Source: Gimesia sp.
Lineage (GTDB): Bacteria > Planctomycetota > Planctomycetia > Planctomycetales > Planctomycetaceae
Assembly: GCF_040219335.1 (NCBI RefSeq)
Contig: NZ_JAVJSQ010000015.1
Span: 186,001 to 250,000 of the forward strand
Length of the DNA: 64,000 nucleotides
Direction: 5' to 3'
Shown one piece after another: positions 60,784 to 64,000 of this stretch. Every line of letters starts with the position of its first letter. Within the stretch, counting starts at the first letter, position 1. A program made the position numbers and the translations under genes. The notes under the pieces were generated by a model. The model was not told the DNA's origin, did not search any database, and saw only the letters and a program-made list of their open reading frames with translations.

Positions 60784-63249
60784 CTAACGGACGTCCCTTT
60801 GGTAGAGGGGTTCGCTGATGCCGGTGGCTTCGTCGACGGACCAGGGGAGCCAGGTGAAGGCGACTTCGTTGATCATCAGGTCGGATTTGCGGGGGCGGAC
60901 GAGGTACTCTTCGATTTCGAGGTCTTCGGGACGGATGGGGGCTTCGAGCGCATCCAGTTCCTGCTGGAACTCGGCTTCGAGCTCCTCGTATTTCTGCTGC
61001 TGGACTTTGAGGGCTTCCTTGGCGCGTTCGATGTCGTCGTATTCCTTCGCGGCGCGACCGACGCTGCGGGCCGCGGTGGAGGCTTTGCGGACGTTCGTCG
61101 CGCTGGCAATTTTACGACCCATGATAGCACCAAAGATGGTGGTGCCGATGGAGAGGAAGGAGCTCATTTTTTTGTCGCTGTACTGGGACTCTTCGCGGGC
61201 CACGCGTTCTTCTGCGGTGCGAATGCGGTTCTGGATGGTCTCGAGTTTGGAAGCGTATTTCGCGCGGAGTTTTTCGATCTGCAGATCGCGTTCTTCGCGC
61301 AGGAGCAGTTTGAGCCGGGCGCGGAAGTCGGCTTCGGTTTCGTCCGGATCGGAATAGAGTTTGGGATCGGCGCTGAACCAGAGTTTCAGCGGTCGTTCCT
61401 GGTAGAGGTAGTTCTTCAGATCTTTTTCCCAGGTGGTGTATTGTTTGTTGCGAGTCAGAGCGGTGTCGACGGCGGAGAAGCGGGCCTGGTCTGCGGGCTG
61501 GTCCTGGTAGTCGAGATCGCCGACGGGGATGGGGGGGGCCTCTTCCCAGAGGCTCTCGGGGACATCGCCGGTGAGGGAGATCAACAGAGCGACATCCTGC
61601 CAGAGGTCGACTTTCGATTTGGCATCCGCATAGCGAAGCTTCGCCAGGCCGAGCACACCGGGCCGGTAGACCAGTCTGCTGCCCTGGGGGAGCATGCTGG
61701 AGGCGCGGAAGACGCGTTGTTTGATGTCGGGGGGGATCAACGGTGGCTGATCGGGCTCGGCTGCGGTTGTGGGTTCGGCGGTGCTCGGGGCGCTGGTGAC
61801 CGTGGTTAGCGTTTCGTCGGCGAGCGCCTGCTTGCGGGGATCCATGAGGGTCTGGATCTGTGTGCGGGTCAGGGGGCCACGGAGGTACGAGAGGGCCCAG
61901 CGGGTGTGGAAGACGACAGGGGCATCTTCATGAACGTTATGCAGCAGGAAGACGCGGCTACCGAGGTCAGAGAGGATGGCTTCCATCTGCTGACGGTGGA
62001 ACTGGCTGCCTGCGGTTCCCGAGGCGCTTTCCAGGCCGTCCAGGACGCGGGCTTTGTCTCGCTCGGTCTGCAGACGACCGATGAACCAGGTGCCTGTATT
62101 GGAGAGCCCTTTGTAGTCGAGGTCGACGGGGTTCTGGGTGGAGAGGACGACGCCCAGTCCGAAGGCGCGGGCCTGTTTGAGCAGGGTCAGCATGGGCGTT
62201 TTGGAAGGGGGATTCGCGGTCGGGGGGAAGTAGCCGTAGACTTCGTCCATGTAGAGGATGGCGCGGAGGCTGGACGTTCCCGACTGGCTGCGGACCCAGG
62301 CCAGGACTTCGTTGAGCAGGACGGTGACGAAGAACATCCGCTCGGAATCCGAGAGGTGGGCGATGGAGAGGATCGAGATGCGTGGCTTGCCTGCGCGGGT
62401 CGTCAGCAGGTTGGCGATGTTGAGTGCTTCGCCCTGCATCCAGGCTTCGAAGCCGGGGGAGGCGAGCAGGTTGTTCAACTGCAGGGAGAGGGCCATGCGG
62501 TCTTTGGCGGGGTAGAAGGTTTCCAGGTCGAGGAATCCGATCTTGTCGAAGGGGGGCGCCTGGATTTCCTGAATCAGGCTGGCGACCGAGAGGTTGCGTT
62601 TCTCTTTCCAGGCCTGGTTGAGCAGATTGGAGATCAGAATATGTTCGCGGCTGTTGATCGGGTCGGCATCGATTTTGAGCAGGGCCAGCAGTCCGGAGAC
62701 GGCGGAGAGGATCCGATCCCGCAGGGCGTCGCTGTCATTCAGGACCGCATCGCTGGGGGCGTCGAACGATTTGAGGACCGAGATGGGGAGTCCGGCGCTG
62801 CTGCCCGGCGTGTAGATGGCCATGTCGACGGCGTCACGGAGCCGGGCGATGCGGTCGGCATCCTGCTGCCAGTCGGCGAGGCCTTTCTTCCAGAGGTCCG
62901 CGGTTGCGCGGGCGTATTCATCGGGTGTCTTCCCTTTGCGGACCGCTTCGCTTTCTTCGATCCAGGGGCGGAAGTCGGCCGGTTTCAGATCGGGGAAGTT
63001 GAGCAGCAGGTTGCCGAGGTCCCCCTTGGGGTCGATGGCGATCACGGGGATGTCGTCGATGGCGGCTTCTTCGAGCAGCGAGAGACAGAGGCCCGTCTTG
63101 CCACTGCCGGTCATGCCAACACAGACCGCGTGGGTCGTGAGGTCTTTGCTGTCGTAGAGGACGAGGTTGTCGGTGAGCGACCCGGTGGGGAGATCGTATT
63201 CTTTACCGAGGTAGAAGGCGCCTAGTTTCTCATAGGGTTGGTCAGTCAT
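60784..63249 (-). CDS. HerA/VirB4-like ATP-binding protein (DUF87 type)
   Basis: 821 residues. Walker [19 protein letters not shown] (about 45-62), [11 protein letters not shown], Walker [15 protein letters not shown] (about 330-343), then [20 protein letters not shown] and [15 protein letters not shown], the arginine-finger region of HerA/FtsK-type ATPases. A long Glu/Arg coiled coil (about 645-760) precedes the C-terminal beta segment. Members move DNA or protein using ATP. No nuclease partner (NurA) is next to it, so a stand-alone chromosomal role is likely. No membrane helix apparent apart from a short [14 protein letters not shown] segment. Confidence 0.85.
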   Translation of the reverse strand: MTDQPYEKLGAFYLGKEYDLPTGSLTDNLVLYDSKDLTTHAVCVGMTGSGKTGLCLSLLEEAAIDDIPVIAIDPKGDLGNLLLNFPDLKPADFRPWIEESEAVRKGKTPDEYARATADLWKKGLADWQQDADRIARLRDAVDMAIYTPGSSAGLPISVLKSFDAPSDAVLNDSDALRDRILSAVSGLLALLKIDADPINSREHILISNLLNQAWKEKRNLSVASLIQEIQAPPFDKIGFLDLETFYPAKDRMALSLQLNNLLASPGFEAWMQGEALNIANLLTTRAGKPRISILSIAHLSDSERMFFVTVLLNEVLAWVRSQSGTSSLRAILYMDEVYGYFPPTANPPSKTPMLTLLKQARAFGLGVVLSTQNPVDLDYKGLSNTGTWFIGRLQTERDKARVLDGLESASGTAGSQFHRQQMEAILSDLGSRVFLLHNVHEDAPVVFHTRWALSYLRGPLTRTQIQTLMDPRKQALADETLTTVTSAPSTAEPTTAAEPDQPPLIPPDIKQRVFRASSMLPQGSRLVYRPGVLGLAKLRYADAKSKVDLWQDVALLISLTGDVPESLWEEAPPIPVGDLDYQDQPADQARFSAVDTALTRNKQYTTWEKDLKNYLYQERPLKLWFSADPKLYSDPDETEADFRARLKLLLREERDLQIEKLRAKYASKLETIQNRIRTAEERVAREESQYSDKKMSSFLSIGTTIFGAIMGRKIASATNVRKASTAARSVGRAAKEYDDIERAKEALKVQQQKYEELEAEFQQELDALEAPIRPEDLEIEEYLVRPRKSDLMINEVAFTWLPWSVDEATGISEPLYQRDVR

Positions 63250-63345
63250 GGCACACCGTGATGGGCAACGGGAAGTGTGATCGGGAAGGCTCGCTGTTCC
63301 AGGGAGCTCTGATTGTTAATAGGGTAGCAGGCCGCGATCGAGAAA

Positions 63346-63810
63346 TCACGTTTTGTCCGTGAACTTCTCGGAAAATGCAGTCTGCTCGGGGGCTTCTTCA
63401 TCGGAGACGACGGAGAAACATTCCGAGACCTCAGTGGGGATGCGGCAGGGGGAGAGGGACTGGTAATTCACGAAGGCCCAGTTGGTCTCTGCCCGAACGA
63501 GCAGTTCGGAATCAGCGGGACGGATGATGCGATATTTGCGCAGGGATTTGACCTTCTGCAGATTCGAGATCCAGGTTTGCACGATGATTTCCTGATCGAC
63601 GAACGCGGGCTGCAGGTATTCGATGAAGTGACTGCGGGCGACCCAGCCGATTCCCTGTTCGCGATAGCGACGGGCGGGCCAGCCGTTGGCACCGGAGTGA
63701 GCGACAGCGGCGTCCTGCAGCCATTTGAGGTAAACGACATTGTTGACGTGGCCCAGTCCGTCGATTTCATCATTGGTCACCAAATGATGGTATTCATAAA
63801 TACGATGCAT
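63346..63810 (-). CDS. Acyl-CoA thioesterase, 4HBT (hotdog) family
   Basis: 154 residues. DEIDGLGHVNNVVYLKWLQDA (about 14-34) holds the catalytic Asp-like motif of 4-hydroxybenzoyl-CoA thioesterases, and HFIEYLQPAFVDQEIIVQTW and RAETNWAFVN continue the hotdog fold. Hydrolyses acyl-CoA; substrate unknown. ATG at 63810. Confidence 0.92.
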   Translation of the reverse strand: MHRIYEYHHLVTNDEIDGLGHVNNVVYLKWLQDAAVAHSGANGWPARRYREQGIGWVARSHFIEYLQPAFVDQEIIVQTWISNLQKVKSLRKYRIIRPADSELLVRAETNWAFVNYQSLSPCRIPTEVSECFSVVSDEEAPEQTAFSEKFTDKT

Positions 63811-63933
63811 GGAATTTATATCCCGGAATATGGTATGGTATCAGCAGAGATGAACTGAAATGCTGTTGGACGGGTTTATTGAATTACTGATCAACAGTGT
63901 AATTGAAATCAACAAGAATGGAATCGGAGTTCC

Positions 63934-64000
63934 ATGAATAATTCTGCGTCACTCCCGCTGGTAATTGGTTTAGGTGAATTACTCTGGGATTGTTTTGGTG
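63934..64000 (+). CDS. Start of a PfkB-family sugar kinase (cut by window end)
   Basis: The first 22 codons are visible: MNNSASLPLVIGLGELLWDC and on. The LVIGLGELLWD strand is the typical first beta strand of PfkB/fructokinase proteins. GGAG lies ahead of the ATG. The rest is outside the window. Confidence 0.7.
   Translation, partial: MNNSASLPLVIGLGELLWDCFG

Noticed and set aside
61906-63225. 439-codon plus frame antisense to the HerA-like gene
   Set aside because: A GC-rich mirror frame of a real ATPase gene; Gly/Asp/Glu/Val-rich low-complexity protein without motifs.
1-64000. CRISPR arrays, retrons, or IS transposases
   Set aside because: No regularly spaced short repeats, no reverse transcriptase (YADD) motif and no DDE or HUH transposase was found on either strand by reading.

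Overview
The window looks like a planctomycete chromosome, probably close to Gimesia or a relative. This is inferred from the gene repertoire: a YCF48-repeat secreted protein, many N-terminal zinc-ribbon or WD40/LRR proteins, GT-C-like and DUF5658 membrane proteins, CheX/HDOD/GGDEF signalling, and a Tat-exported sugar-isomerase-like protein. No rRNA is present, and the taxonomic call rests on recognition rather than a search.

Bases 1 to about 17,930 are an AT-rich integrated element, cut off by the left window edge. It ends at a tRNA-Leu(GAG) gene (17935-18019, minus strand). A tyrosine recombinase (16470-17738) sits next to the tRNA 3' end. Beside it is an unusual protein joining a ubiquitin-like beta-grasp domain to excisionase-type helix-turn-helix domains. 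The core of the element is a primase-like replication protein (9774-11261), preceded by a 14-bp inverted repeat. A second excisionase/AlpA-type regulator lies at 2837-3529, with a cluster of TTATTAAT operator-like sites upstream. The rest is mostly short genes on the minus strand (3894-8539), several tightly packed or overlapping. One operon carries a DUF2971 protein flanked by two paralogous micro-proteins. Other cargo includes a HEPN-like protein, a zinc-knuckle/cysteine-peptidase-like protein, a cytosolic DsbA/FrnE-type oxidoreductase and a ComJ-type nuclease inhibitor without its nuclease. The gene-poor stretch 8540-9770 holds a pseudoknotted RNA candidate with its own promoter and terminator, and a second short RNA candidate. 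The set (integrase, Xis/AlpA-like regulators, primase, possible origin, no structural phage genes seen) resembles a satellite or integrative plasmid-like island.

Bases 18,020 to about 51,730 are ordinary GC-richer chromosome. They contain: a large secreted YCF48/CBM9-like protein; an RNase HII-like protein; a sugar-handling block (SSS transporter, MurQ etherase, BadF-type kinase, SDR, M14-type deacylase); a parvulin; an MscS channel; a ROK regulator with a 6S-RNA-like structure upstream; an SGNH hydrolase; an NhaD-like antiporter; a signalling block (CheX, CheY, HDOD-GGDEF, then a tiny histidine-kinase H-box protein with a NarL-type regulator); and housekeeping genes (aldo/keto reductase, HMCES, HAD phosphatase, ExeA-like ATPase, rsmE, leuS).

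Bases 51,730 to 56,530 are a second accessory patch made largely of immunity-type genes: SMI1/KNR4 (SUKH) proteins, one fused to ankyrin repeats, one apparently frameshifted, plus a frameshifted DUF4303-like gene and small orphans. No cognate toxin is visible. Two long copies and one partial copy of a roughly 220-bp repeat flank the next gene, a secreted WD40/LRR protein. The window ends with a HerA-like ATPase, a thioesterase and the start of a PfkB-type sugar kinase.
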